Assembly: GCA_009777635.1 (NCBI GenBank)
Contig: WRLK01000025.1
Location: 1 to 46,490 of the forward strand
Reading direction: 5' to 3'
Length of the DNA: 46,490 nucleotides
Source: Oscillospiraceae bacterium
GTDB lineage: Bacteria; Bacillota; Clostridia; Oscillospirales; Ruminococcaceae
The position numbers and the translations under genes are program-made. Below, in pieces: positions 34,742 to 42,374 of this stretch; positions within the stretch are counted from its first letter, which is position 1, and the number at the start of each line of letters is the position of its first letter. The notes beneath the pieces are model-generated. The model did not search any database and was not told the origin of the DNA. It saw only the letters and a list, made by a program, of their open reading frames with translations.

Positions 34742-35452
34742 TCAGATGTTGCCAAGGCGCCTGTTGCGTTTTGCGTATTCTAAAAGTGCGCTGTCAAAAT
34801 GCCGTGGCGTAAAATCAGGCCATAAAACATCCAAGAAAATATATTCCGCATATGCCGCCTGCCACAAGAGAAAATTAGATACGCGTATCTCACCGCTTGT
34901 GCGTATGATCAAGTCCACATCCGGAATACCTTTTGTATAAAGGTATTCCCCGAATTTAGCCTCGTCAAGGCTTAAGGGCTTTAAGGGGTCGTTTGCATAA
35001 GCTTTAGCGGCGCGTAGAATCTCGCTGCGCGCGCCGTAATTTATGGCAATGCTCAAAACAAGACCGTCCCTTTCGCGGCTTTTCTCCTCGAGATCGGTAA
35101 TCATGCGGCGGAGATCCAGGTCGAGGGCTGAAACGTCGCCGATTACGCGAACGCGGATATTATCGTCCTTGTACTTTTCGGTATCCTTTAAAAACCCGCG
35201 CAGGAGGTCCATGATGCCGGCCACCTCGCTTGCCGGACGCTTCCAGTTTTCAGTTGAAAAAGCGTAGGCGGTGAGGTACTTAACGGAGGTATCCACGGCG
35301 TGCCGCGCGATTTTACCGAACACCGAAGCGCCCTGCTTATGCCCCGAAAGGCGCGGCAGCCCGCGCTTTTTAGCCCAGCGCCCGTTGCCGTCCATGATAA
35401 TGCCGACATGATGCGGGAACCCCTCTTTATTTATAACCACTGAATCACCCAT
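34742..35452 (-). CDS. uppS: Isoprenyl transferase (undecaprenyl diphosphate synthase) UppS
   Basis: Cis-prenyltransferase that builds the C55 lipid carrier for cell wall synthesis. The catalytic signature is HHVGIIMDGNGRWAKKRGLP with the essential Asp, followed by the Y-A-F-S-T-E-N-W motif (AYAFSTENWKRP) and DLIIRTSGEIRVSNFLLWQA near the end. The length of 236 residues is normal. The start at 35452 uses a GGGGGAA site about 11 bases upstream that lies inside the 3' arm of a hairpin (35462-35487), so initiation may be gated. The MITE-like repeat separates it from frr. Confidence 0.97.
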   Translation of the reverse strand: MGDSVVINKEGFPHHVGIIMDGNGRWAKKRGLPRLSGHKQGASVFGKIARHAVDTSVKYLTAYAFSTENWKRPASEVAGIMDLLRGFLKDTEKYKDDNIRVRVIGDVSALDLDLRRMITDLEEKSRERDGLVLSIAINYGARSEILRAAKAYANDPLKPLSLDEAKFGEYLYTKGIPDVDLIIRTSGEIRVSNFLLWQAAYAEYIFLDVLWPDFTPRHFDSALLEYAKRNRRLGNI

Positions 35453-35461
35453 TACGCTATG

Positions 35462-35487
35462 CGTTCCCCCGTGGATACAGGGGAACG
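35462..35487 (-). promoter_or_regulatory. Hairpin masking the uppS ribosome site
   Basis: CGTTCCCC and its exact complement GGGGAACG form an 8-bp stem with a 10-nt loop. In the minus-strand mRNA the 3' arm includes most of the GGGGGAA ribosome site of uppS and ends nine bases before the AUG. Confidence 0.6.
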
Positions 35488-35492
35488 AAAGT

Positions 35493-35661
35493 ATTAGGGC
35501 GTGTTCACGCTACCGCTCAACGCCCATCTTTTGGCTGATTTTGCGTCATCCGTCGTTAAAAATTCTTGAAATACGCCCAGTATTCCTGCGAATTTTTGCC
35601 TAGGCCGACACAAAATCCGCTCAAAATCTGAACATTTCGGATAGCGGGAACATGCCCTAAA
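35493..35661. repeat. MITE-like palindromic element between frr and uppS
   Basis: About 169 bp with inverted ends: the left end begins TTAGGGCGTGTTCACGCTA, and the right end, read in reverse complement, begins TTAGGGCATGTTCCCGCTA (two mismatches over 19). The similarity continues inward; each arm has a GATTTTG-x-GTC stretch about 45 bases from its tip, so the whole unit can fold into one long hairpin. It holds no ORF of note. The right tip contains the frr stop codon. A shortened relative lies at 1388-1422. Confidence 0.7.
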
Positions 35662-36214
35662 TCTCCAAAATTTCTTTTTCTTTTTTAGCGGTGATGCCGT
35701 CGATTTCCTTTATGAATTTATCGGTAATTGTCTGGATTTCCTTTTCCAGATCCTTTAAATCGTCCTCGGTGATTTCGCTTTTTTTCTTTTGCGTTTTAAA
35801 CTTTTCGTTGGCGTCGCGGCGTATGGAGCGTATCGCTATCTTTGAATCCTCGCCGAACTTCTGCGCTTTTTTGCACAGCTCTTTTCTGCGTTCCTCGGTA
35901 GGCTGCGGGAACGCCACGCGGATTACGTTGCCGTCGTTTGAGGGATTAATTCCCAAATCTGATTTTTGTATTGCCTTTTCAACCGCGTTTAAGACATTTT
36001 TGTCCCACGGCTGTATAACAAGTATTCGCGATTCGGAAACGGATACCGCCGCCAAAGACTGAATCGGGGTCGGCGTTCCGAAATAATCCACCATGATCTT
36101 GTCAAGTAAGGACGGGTTCGCGCGCCCCGCCCTGATGGACGCAAGCTCCGAGTTTAATACGTTAATGGTTTTGCCCATTTTTTCTTCATACGTCTTTACG
36201 GATTCTGATGCCAT
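35657..36214 (-). CDS. frr: Ribosome recycling factor
   Basis: Splits post-termination ribosomes together with EF-G. The product has 185 residues with the signature region [20 protein letters not shown], then [23 protein letters not shown], and [20 protein letters not shown]. The start has AAGGAGG upstream, within the end of pyrH, and overlaps pyrH by 19 bases. The TAG stop falls in the terminal TTTAGGGC of the MITE-like element, so the last residues may have been altered by its insertion; the protein is nevertheless full length. Confidence 0.98.
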   Translation of the reverse strand: MASESVKTYEEKMGKTINVLNSELASIRAGRANPSLLDKIMVDYFGTPTPIQSLAAVSVSESRILVIQPWDKNVLNAVEKAIQKSDLGINPSNDGNVIRVAFPQPTEERRKELCKKAQKFGEDSKIAIRSIRRDANEKFKTQKKKSEITEDDLKDLEKEIQTITDKFIKEIDGITAKKEKEILEI

Positions 36215-36927
36215 TCCATATCCTCCTTCACGAGTGTTCCTATTTTTTCGCCTTTGATCGCGCGCACGATGTTATTGGGGTCGCTAAGGCTAAAGACTAA
36301 AACCGGGATGTTGTTATCCTTGCACATGGCGGCCGCCGTGGAATCCATAACCTTAAGGTTATCGCCTAAAATTTTGGAGAAAGTAATCTCGTCGTATTTT
36401 TTTGCATTTTGATTTTTGCGTGGGTCGCTGTCGTAAATGCCGTCAACCATCGTGGCTTTTAAAATAATATCGGCGTCGATTTCGGCGGCCCTTAAGCTTG
36501 CGGCGGTATCTGTCGAGAAGAAAGGGTTGCCTGTTCCGCAGCCGAAAATGACGACGCGGCCCTGTTCAAAATGACGCAGCGCGCGCCCCCTGATATATGG
36601 CTCTGCAATCTGCTGCATCGCGATGGCTGTCTGCACCCTCACGGTGACGCCGTGGGATTCAAGCGCGTCGCACAGCGCCAAAGCGTTCATCACCGTTGCA
36701 AGCATCCCCATGTGGTCGGCTCTTGTCCTGTCCATTTTGCCGCTTGTCCTACCGCGCCAGAAGTTTCCGCCGCCGACGACGATGCCGATTTCCGCGCCGA
36801 GCTCGACGCATTTTTTTATACCCTCGCAGATATTAAAAACAATGTCGTAGTCAAGACCGAATTTATTTTCGCCCGCAAGCGCTTCGCCGCTCAATTTCAG
36901 TAAAATCCTTTTATACTTTATTCCCAT
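36196..36927 (-). CDS. pyrH: UMP kinase
   Basis: Phosphorylates UMP to UDP for pyrimidine nucleotide synthesis. The amino-acid-kinase fold starts with [15 protein letters not shown], followed by [12 protein letters not shown], the UMP-binding [15 protein letters not shown], and the late [17 protein letters not shown], all UMP kinase signatures. About 243 residues. The ATG at 36927 is used; a TTG at 36936 has GGAGG five bases upstream and is an alternative. It is the first gene of the operon, with its own strong promoter at 36965-36993, and in most Firmicutes it follows tsf. Confidence 0.97.
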   Translation of the reverse strand: MGIKYKRILLKLSGEALAGENKFGLDYDIVFNICEGIKKCVELGAEIGIVVGGGNFWRGRTSGKMDRTRADHMGMLATVMNALALCDALESHGVTVRVQTAIAMQQIAEPYIRGRALRHFEQGRVVIFGCGTGNPFFSTDTAASLRAAEIDADIILKATMVDGIYDSDPRKNQNAKKYDEITFSKILGDNLKVMDSTAAAMCKDNNIPVLVFSLSDPNNIVRAIKGEKIGTLVKEDMEWHQNP

Positions 36928-36964
36928 AGGCAACACGTCCTCCGTTATAAAATGTACCGCCTAT

Positions 36965-36993
36965 ATTCTACAATATGATTGCGTTTCTGTAAA
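36965..36993 (-). promoter_or_regulatory. Sigma-A type promoter for pyrH-frr-uppS-cdsA-dxr-rseP
   Basis: On the minus strand TTTACA (36988-36993) and TAGAAT (36965-36970) are separated by 17 bases. It lies about 35 bases before pyrH. Confidence 0.78.
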
Positions 36994-37107
36994 GGGCTAT
37001 TGTGAAATCGTCAAAAATCCTTATTAATTAATGGTTTTGTCTAAGTTTATTCATTTTTAAAGGGTAAAATGATACTAGCAGACATGTATTTAGGTGGAGG
37101 CTGTTTT

Positions 37108-37776
37108 ATGAAAAAACTACTCGCGCTGTTTTTTGTCCTTTTAATTTTTTTAGCGGGCTGCTCTAGAAAGCCCGGCGACAGCGTGCCCTCGCAGGACCCG
37201 ACGCGCCGGCCCGACGCTCCGCCTTTGCAGGAAAGAAAAGCGCACGATACGAAAACGCCTGACGGAGCCGCCGCTTTCGTGCTTGACGAAGTCATCCACC
37301 TTGACAGGGAAGAAACGGAAGCAATGATACGCCAGCATTTATCAATAGAAGAAGTGCCGGAATCATATTACGGGATATTAAGCCAGGTATGTAGAAGAAT
37401 CAAATATAAAACCGGCGCTTCAAAGATAGACGGCAACAGTGCGGAGATTGAAGTAAACGTAACCGTCGTTGACGCGAAAAAAGCAGTTTACGGCTGCATG
37501 CCCGGGGCTTTGGCGCATCTTGCGGCATTGCAAATAGCGGGGAAAGATGTAAACGAACCGGAAGTAGTACTTGCAAATTACGCAGCCTCTAACATTGATT
37601 GGGATAAAATGCAAACGATTAAGAAAGACACCGTATTGTATCTCGTAAAAAGCCGTAACGGCGAATGGACGCCCGACACGAACCATCATGGAAACATCGA
37701 ATTCGTAAACGCCGTAAGCGGCGGCGCGGTGGATCTTGCGGAGAGCCTGAAATCAATCGCGGAACGCTTCCAGTAA
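37108..37776 (+). CDS. Putative lipoprotein of unknown function
   Basis: Predicted membrane-anchored lipoprotein of 222 residues. The signal sequence ends in the lipobox FLAGC with Cys20, followed by a charged Pro-rich linker. The rest resembles small lipoproteins with an SnoaL/DUF4878-like alpha+beta domain: helices, then strands around INGNSAEI-type turns (here KIDGNSAEIEVNVTVVD) and a final strand-helix segment. No family is recognised with confidence. GGTGGAGG lies upstream of the ATG at 37108. It is monocistronic, divergent from pyrH, and ends at the hairpin 37781-37807. Confidence 0.75.
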   Translation: MKKLLALFFVLLIFLAGCSRKPGDSVPSQDPTRRPDAPPLQERKAHDTKTPDGAAAFVLDEVIHLDREETEAMIRQHLSIEEVPESYYGILSQVCRRIKYKTGASKIDGNSAEIEVNVTVVDAKKAVYGCMPGALAHLAALQIAGKDVNEPEVVLANYAASNIDWDKMQTIKKDTVLYLVKSRNGEWTPDTNHHGNIEFVNAVSGGAVDLAESLKSIAERFQ

Positions 37777-37780
37777 CCAA

Positions 37781-37807
37781 AAGGCCGCACCTGAAGGGTG
37801 CGGCCTT
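37781..37807 (+). terminator. Terminator after the lipoprotein gene
   Basis: A perfect 11-bp stem (AAGGCCGCACC with its complement) has a 5-nt loop. It begins four bases after the stop. The following sequence is only weakly T-rich (CGCTATTG). Confidence 0.72.
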
Positions 37808-37835
37808 CGCTATTGTTCAGGTGTGTTACAATTTG

Positions 37836-37864
37836 TTGACAAAGATTCTTAAGCATGTTAAGAT
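37836..37864 (+). promoter_or_regulatory. Sigma-A type promoter for the class II aldolase
   Basis: A full-consensus TTGACA (37836-37841) and TAAGAT (37859-37864) are 17 bases apart. An inverted repeat TCTTAA-N5-TTAAGA (37847-37863) covers the spacer and -10, so a repressor site is possible. The leader to the aldolase is about 105 bases and includes a TGTGAACAGACCCTAATAA stretch. Confidence 0.75.
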
Positions 37865-37977
37865 ATTGTCAAATTAAACGAACAAACAGCAGAAATATCA
37901 GCAAAATCACCAAATTGCTTTGCCGTTCGCTTTATGTGAACAGACCCTAATAATTATGATGTGAGGCGGTATGAATC

Positions 37978-38817
37978 ATGCCTTTGTACACAATGGCGGA
38001 AATTTTGAAAGACGCCCAGGAAAACAGTTACGGGGTCGGGTTTTACAATGCGGTAAATCTGGAGATGATCCGTGCGTACATACGCGCGGCAGAAGATGAA
38101 AAGTCGCCTGTTATTATTGGAACGGCCGAGGTGCTGCTGAATTACTCGGATTTCGATTGGATTACGCCTGCGTTGCTCAGCGCCGCAAGGCAGGCTGCAG
38201 TTCCCGTTGCGGTCCATTTGGATCATGCGTACAGCTTCGATACGATAATGCGGGCGTTGCGGGCCGGTTTTGGTTCCGTAATGTTCGACGGCTCGTCCTT
38301 GGATTATGAAGAAAACATACGTATAAGCAAAGAAATTGCGAAAATTGCCCATCCTATGGGAGCGGGGCTCGAATGTGAGCTCGGCAAAGTGGGCGGGCTT
38401 GACGAAGGCGAAGGGGTCAAAGGAGAAAACGTTTATACAGACCCTGAGCATGCAAAAGATTTCGTCACACGCACCGGCGCGGATTTTTTGGCTATATCAA
38501 TCGGAACGACCCACGGCGTATATGCCGAAACGCCAAAGCTTGATTTCAGCCGCCTGTCTGAAATCAGGCGCGACGTGTGCATTCCGCTTGTACTCCACGG
38601 CGGCAGCGGGCTTTCCGATTTAGATTTTAAAACATGCATCAAGCGCGGAATCTGTAAGGTGAACGTTTACACGGATGTGATTACCGGCGCCATAAACCGA
38701 ATCCGGGAGCGCGGGGAAGAACTTGGATATACCGATTTGCTTCAGGCTGCCGAAAACGCCATGTATGACATAACTGTGGAGAAAATCCGCACGTTTGGAA
38801 GCGGAGGCCGGGCGTAA
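37978..38817 (+). CDS. Class II (zinc) ketose-bisphosphate aldolase
   Basis: Fructose-bisphosphate aldolase family enzyme that cleaves or forms a ketose bisphosphate with DHAP. Zinc-binding HLDH lies at 80-83, ECELGKVGG at 132-140, GTTHGVY with His179, and HGGSG with His207, the expected zinc and phosphate ligands. The length of 279 residues fits the shorter GatY/KbaY/FbaA group; the exact substrate (fructose-, tagatose- or another bisphosphate) cannot be decided. The start ATG at 37978 follows GAGGCGG at eight bases; another ATG at 37971 is out of frame. It is monocistronic and ends before the shared terminator at 38868-38901. Confidence 0.92.
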   Translation: MPLYTMAEILKDAQENSYGVGFYNAVNLEMIRAYIRAAEDEKSPVIIGTAEVLLNYSDFDWITPALLSAARQAAVPVAVHLDHAYSFDTIMRALRAGFGSVMFDGSSLDYEENIRISKEIAKIAHPMGAGLECELGKVGGLDEGEGVKGENVYTDPEHAKDFVTRTGADFLAISIGTTHGVYAETPKLDFSRLSEIRRDVCIPLVLHGGSGLSDLDFKTCIKRGICKVNVYTDVITGAINRIRERGEELGYTDLLQAAENAMYDITVEKIRTFGSGGRA

Positions 38818-38867
38818 GGGGCGCGGATTCCTGATTTGCCGCATATGGATGAGCGATAAAGCATATA

Positions 38868-38901
38868 AAAAAACCACCGCGCATAAGGCCGGTGGTTTTT
38901 T
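38868..38901. terminator. Bidirectional terminator between aldolase and sortase
   Basis: An 11-bp stem AAAAAACCACC/GGTGGTTTTTT has a 12-nt loop that can pair further (GC with GC). A- and T-runs on the two sides let it serve both convergent genes. Confidence 0.9.
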
Positions 38902-38917
38902 ATAAATTTATAAAAGA

Positions 38918-39805
38918 TTATCTGAAAACAGGTTTTTTCCAGTTGGGGTTATTAGAGACTCTTACCTGGTCGTTTTCGCTTTCGCCGTCGCGCAAGAGAC
39001 GCGCAACCACTATAAAGCGCTGGTATTCGCCGACATTATATTGCCTTGTGCATGTAGACAACGTAAGCAGGCGGTCGGAGCTGTCTACTTCAAAGTCGTA
39101 AGTGTATATTGAGCGTTCCTGCCATTCCTTGATAATATTAGCAAAGCCCGTGTTGTTATTAAAGGGCGAGTTGTAATTAAACCGAGGGGTCATCTCGACG
39201 TAAGTGACGGAAAAGACTCTCCAAATCCCCTCATATTCCCCGGTTGAAAAATAAATGTGGGGGTTGGTTCTTGCGAAATCTATGCTCTTATAAGACGGAA
39301 GCTCCGCAAACATAGTGAGCGGGTTGCCGTCGGGGCCTCTGCCGGGTCCGATTACGAACGGCTCCCTTAAGTTATTCCAGTTATGACCGTACAAGACGAT
39401 ATTCCTGGAAGAACCGCTTTTCCAGTTTGCCCCGAACTTGGTGCGTGAATCGACATACGTTGCGGTTGCAGGCCTTGCGGCCCAGTTTGAGAACGCCAAG
39501 TCAGGATAATTCGTGCCGCGCCAGTCGCGCTTTAGATAATGTTCGTTACTTTTTGCGTTAAATGTAATAGGCTCGTTGATTGAGGTTCCTGGAATGGAAA
39601 GCCATCCGATGACCTCGGGATTTATCTCCCTGCATTTTTTGATCCATGACTGAAGCCTTTTAAATTCAAGCCCTTCACGCTTGCTGGTGGCAAAGCCCTT
39701 TTTCTGGCTTTGCCCCGAATCGTCAATACTGGCGCTTGCCGTTGGCGACAGTAAAAATGCCATAGCAAGAGCTAAAGAAGTAATTTTTAAAACGAGTTTT
39801 TTCAT
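38918..39805 (-). CDS. Class B sortase
   Basis: Exported cysteine transpeptidase that joins sorting-signal proteins to the cell wall or to each other. Numbered from the ATG at 39805 (295 residues): N-terminal signal/anchor at about 4-26, then the sortase beta-barrel with PEVIGWLSIPGTSINEPI, catalytic His141 in VLYGHNWNN, Cys252 in LLTLSTCTRQ, and Arg263 in YQRFIVVARL. These and the long insert before the Cys are class B features. The ribosome site GGGAGG is 13 bases upstream, unusually far. No protein with a sorting signal is encoded in the window, so its substrate must be elsewhere. Confidence 0.92.
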   Translation of the reverse strand: MKKLVLKITSLALAMAFLLSPTASASIDDSGQSQKKGFATSKREGLEFKRLQSWIKKCREINPEVIGWLSIPGTSINEPITFNAKSNEHYLKRDWRGTNYPDLAFSNWAARPATATYVDSRTKFGANWKSGSSRNIVLYGHNWNNLREPFVIGPGRGPDGNPLTMFAELPSYKSIDFARTNPHIYFSTGEYEGIWRVFSVTYVEMTPRFNYNSPFNNNTGFANIIKEWQERSIYTYDFEVDSSDRLLTLSTCTRQYNVGEYQRFIVVARLLRDGESENDQVRVSNNPNWKKPVFR

Positions 39806-39892
39806 AAGCGGATAAATACCTCCCTGAAAATATAGCGGTTGATTTGCCGGGCAAAAACAAACACAAATATTACGCTTAAGTATCACATATTA

Positions 39893-39911
39893 GTGTGAAC
39901 TGCATATGAAC
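39893..39911 (-). promoter_or_regulatory. Paired TGAAC box upstream of the sortase
   Basis: GTGTGAACTGCATATGAAC differs at one position from the copy at 31360-31378; on the minus strand it reads GTTCAT-N5-GTTCAC. A possible -10 (TAATAT) lies 22 bases downstream toward the sortase. The rest of the 306-nt gap between sortase and tgt is A/T-rich and otherwise holds only the tgt promoter. Confidence 0.45.
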
Positions 39912-40049
39912 GTTTAGCACAAATCCATTAACATTTTATCATAATTATCCGTGATGTGACAACAATTATTTTAAAACCGTCAAATATAACAAAAATTACA
40001 TGGGGCATTATAGAAAAATGGCAAATATTAGGGATTTTATTGCGGATTT

Positions 40050-40078
40050 TTGTAGCGCCGATTTTTTTGTGATATACT
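40050..40078 (+). promoter_or_regulatory. Sigma-A type promoter for tgt
   Basis: TTGTAG (40050-40055) and TATACT (40073-40078) are 17 bases apart, with TGA just before the -10 (extended -10). The leader to tgt is about 27 bases. Confidence 0.7.
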
Positions 40079-40111
40079 TATTTTGATTACCAAAAGCAAA
40101 GGATAAAAGAT

Positions 40112-41242
40112 ATGTTTTTATTATCATCACAAGACGGGAAAGCCAGATGCGGCACGCTTAAAACCGTGCACGGCGATGTTAAAACGCCGCTGTTTATGAA
40201 CGTCGCAACAGCCGGCGCGATCAAGGGCGGAGTATCGTCTAAGGATTTGACCTCGCTAAGGTGTCAGGTCGAGCTGTGCAACACATACCATCTGCACCTT
40301 CGCCCCGGCGACGGCGTCGTTTACAAAATGGGAGGGCTTCATAAATTTATGGGATGGGACGGGCCGATCCTCACCGACAGCGGCGGGTTTCAGGTTTTTT
40401 CGCTTGCAAAGCTGCGTAAAATTGAGGAAAGGGGCGTAAACTTCCAGTCTCATATCGACGGCAGGCGCATCTTTATGGGTCCTGAGGAGAGCATGAGGAT
40501 ACAGTCGAATTTAGGCTCCACAATCGCGATGGCGTTCGACGAATGCATCGAGAACCCGGCGGAATACGGATATACGGAAAAATCGATTGCAAGGACTACG
40601 CGCTGGCTTTACCGCTGCAAGGAAGAGCTCGACCGCCAAAACTCGTCGCCGGATACGCTAAATAAACGGCAGATGCTGTTCGGGATAAACCAAGGCTCCA
40701 TATACAAGGATTTGCGCGTCCGCCATATGGAGGATATCGTAAAGCTCCGGCTTGACGGATACGCGATCGGCGGGCTTGCGGTAGGCGAGACGGCAAAGGA
40801 AATGTACGCGACCATCGATGCGGTGGAGCCGTTTATGCCTAAGGACAAGCCGCGGTACCTCATGGGCGTGGGTACGCCTGTGAATATCATTGAGGCGGTG
40901 TCGCGCGGAATCGACATGTTCGACTGCGTCATGCCGAGCCGCAACGCCCGTCACGGCACGCTGTTCACATGGAACGGAATCATGATAATAGGAAACGCAA
41001 AGTACGAAACAGATCAACTGCCAATTGACGAAAGCTGCGGCTGCGAGGTGTGCAAAACATATTCGCGGGCTTATCTCAGGCATCTGCACAAAGCGGGCGA
41101 GCTCTTAGCGCACAGGCTTTTAGTCATGCATAACCTGTATTTTTACAATACCCTGATGCAGCGTATACAAGATGCGGTCGAATCTAAGGCGTTCGATGAT
41201 TTTAAAACCCGCATGGTTCCCGTACTCGGCAGGAGGATTTAA
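40112..41242 (+). CDS. tgt: Queuine tRNA-ribosyltransferase (TGT)
   Basis: Exchanges guanine-34 for the queuosine precursor preQ1 in GUN-anticodon tRNAs. TIM-barrel signatures are visible: ELCNTYHLHLRPG, the substrate-binding ILTDSGGFQVFSL, FGINQGS, GYAIGGLAVGE, and DMFDCVMPSRNARHGTLFT with the catalytic Asp. The zinc site is CGCEVC followed by a later His (VMHNLYFY). The length of 376 residues is typical. It sits upstream of yajC, a conserved tgt-yajC neighbourhood, though yajC has its own promoter here. The queuosine supply genes are not in the window. Confidence 0.98.
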   Translation: MFLLSSQDGKARCGTLKTVHGDVKTPLFMNVATAGAIKGGVSSKDLTSLRCQVELCNTYHLHLRPGDGVVYKMGGLHKFMGWDGPILTDSGGFQVFSLAKLRKIEERGVNFQSHIDGRRIFMGPEESMRIQSNLGSTIAMAFDECIENPAEYGYTEKSIARTTRWLYRCKEELDRQNSSPDTLNKRQMLFGINQGSIYKDLRVRHMEDIVKLRLDGYAIGGLAVGETAKEMYATIDAVEPFMPKDKPRYLMGVGTPVNIIEAVSRGIDMFDCVMPSRNARHGTLFTWNGIMIIGNAKYETDQLPIDESCGCEVCKTYSRAYLRHLHKAGELLAHRLLVMHNLYFYNTLMQRIQDAVESKAFDDFKTRMVPVLGRRI

Positions 41243-41245
41243 TAC

Positions 41246-41275
41246 TTGCTTAACGGTTTGATTGTGTGGTATACT
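41246..41275 (+). promoter_or_regulatory. Sigma-A type promoter for yajC-TIGR04086-scfA-scfB
   Basis: TTGCTT (41246-41251) and TATACT (41270-41275) are 18 bases apart, with TGG before the -10. It begins four bases after the tgt stop. Confidence 0.7.
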
Positions 41276-41319
41276 CTACGGTGAACAATAAAAGAAGTTA
41301 TAAAAAGGAGTTTTGATTG

Positions 41320-41655
41320 ATGTTAAACATGTTGCTTGCGGCAGCGCCCGCGGAAGAGGTCGGGGCGATGGGGCTGTTCGGCTCCTTTATGTGGTTTGTG
41401 CCAATTATCGCGATTATGTATTTCCTGATGATCCGCCCGCAGAAAAAACGCGAAAAGGCCGTACAGGAAATGCGCTCGAAAATTGAAGTGGGCGACGAAG
41501 TCATCACGGTTGGCGGCATTATCGGACGCGTTGCGAGCATAAAGGACGATTCGCTTGTGCTGGAAACAGGCTCTGACCGCAGCAAAATACGCATTATGCG
41601 CTGGGCTGTGCAGTCGAACAATACCGTCCATGACACGCCCGATTCCGGCAAATAA
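41320..41655 (+). CDS. yajC: Preprotein translocase accessory subunit YajC
   Basis: Small membrane protein associated with the SecDF-YidC-Sec machinery. One N-terminal membrane segment (about 20-38) ends in the family motif FLMIRPQKKREK, followed by MRSKIEVGDEVITVGGIIG and a beta domain. The start ATG at 41320 has AAAGGAG nine bases upstream; a TTG at 41317 is also in frame. In related Clostridia the secD and secF genes are usually close by; here the locus runs into the SCIFF genes and then into apparently acquired DNA. Confidence 0.95.
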   Translation: MLNMLLAAAPAEEVGAMGLFGSFMWFVPIIAIMYFLMIRPQKKREKAVQEMRSKIEVGDEVITVGGIIGRVASIKDDSLVLETGSDRSKIRIMRWAVQSNNTVHDTPDSGK

Positions 41656-41726
41656 AGCAAATAAAAGTACTATCATGGGCAAGCTCCGAATATGAATTAG
41701 TATATATTGGAATTGGAGGAGTTTGC

Positions 41727-42137
41727 ATGTCCAATAAAGGACAGATTACAGAAAGCGTAGGAACAGGGCGCATGATGCGGCCGGTCGCTGTCAGCGTTGC
41801 TTTAGGCGCTGTGGTATGCGTTGTGATTTTGCTTGTTCTTTCAGTCGTTATTTCTGCGGTAAATGTGCCACAGTCGGCGATTAACCCGATGGCGGTGCTC
41901 GCAATCAGCGCCGGCGCGTTCTCGTCGGGACTGTCGTGCTCGAAAATCATGAGAAGAAACGGCCTTATGTGCGGCCTTGTATGCGGTTTGGTTTTCTCTG
42001 TGATTGCGCTTATCTGCAGCCTGGCGGTACCGGGTAACGCCTTGGGGCTGGGCGCTTTGCTAAAGACGATGCTGATGGTATTTTCCGCAATGCTTGGCGG
42101 CGTGGTCGGCATCAATACAAGGCGGCGCAGAAGATAG
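41727..42137 (+). CDS. TIGR04086-type small membrane protein
   Basis: Four-segment membrane protein of 136 residues with an Arg-rich tail (NTRRRRR). Length, hydrophobic pattern, the GAFSSGLSCSKI-type turn, and the position between yajC and scfA match the TIGR04086 family as I remember it; its function is unknown. TGGAGGAG lies just before the ATG. It is followed by scfA after 29 bases. Confidence 0.75.
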   Translation: MSNKGQITESVGTGRMMRPVAVSVALGAVVCVVILLVLSVVISAVNVPQSAINPMAVLAISAGAFSSGLSCSKIMRRNGLMCGLVCGLVFSVIALICSLAVPGNALGLGALLKTMLMVFSAMLGGVVGINTRRRRR

Positions 42138-42166
42138 TTTTCCATTTTAAAAGGAGGTTAAAAGCC

Positions 42167-42304
42167 ATGAAATATGTTAAAACCTTAAACAAACCGAATT
42201 TAAAAGAAACCGCGGCAAAGGGCGGCTGCGGCAAATGCCAGGCGTCCTGCCAATCGGCGTGCAAAACGTCATGCACCGTCGCAAACCAGAAGTGCGAGAA
42301 ATAG
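42167..42304 (+). CDS. scfA: SCIFF ranthipeptide precursor (six cysteines)
   Basis: A 45-residue peptide precursor, easily missed because of its length. It starts MKYVKTLNKPNLKE and has six Cys at 21, 24, 28, 32, 36 and 43 (GGCGKCQASC, then ACKTSC and QKC), the 'six cysteines in forty-five' pattern. AAGGAGG lies nine bases before the ATG. Family knowledge: the adjacent radical SAM enzyme joins Cys sulfurs to other residues by thioether bonds; the mature role of the peptide is unresolved. A hairpin between scfA and scfB probably keeps precursor levels above enzyme levels. Confidence 0.95.
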   Translation: MKYVKTLNKPNLKETAAKGGCGKCQASCQSACKTSCTVANQKCEK

Positions 42305-42325
42305 CGAGATTCACGATAATTACAG

Positions 42326-42353
42326 TTATCCCCGCCGGCACAGGCGGGGATAA
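42326..42353 (+). promoter_or_regulatory. Stem-loop between scfA and scfB
   Basis: A perfect 11-bp stem (TTATCCCCGCC with its complement) has a 6-nt loop and is followed by only a short T-run. It lies 21 bases after scfA and 21 before scfB, so partial termination or mRNA stabilisation is likely. Confidence 0.7.
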
Positions 42354-42374
42354 TTTCATACGGGAGTGTCTTGA

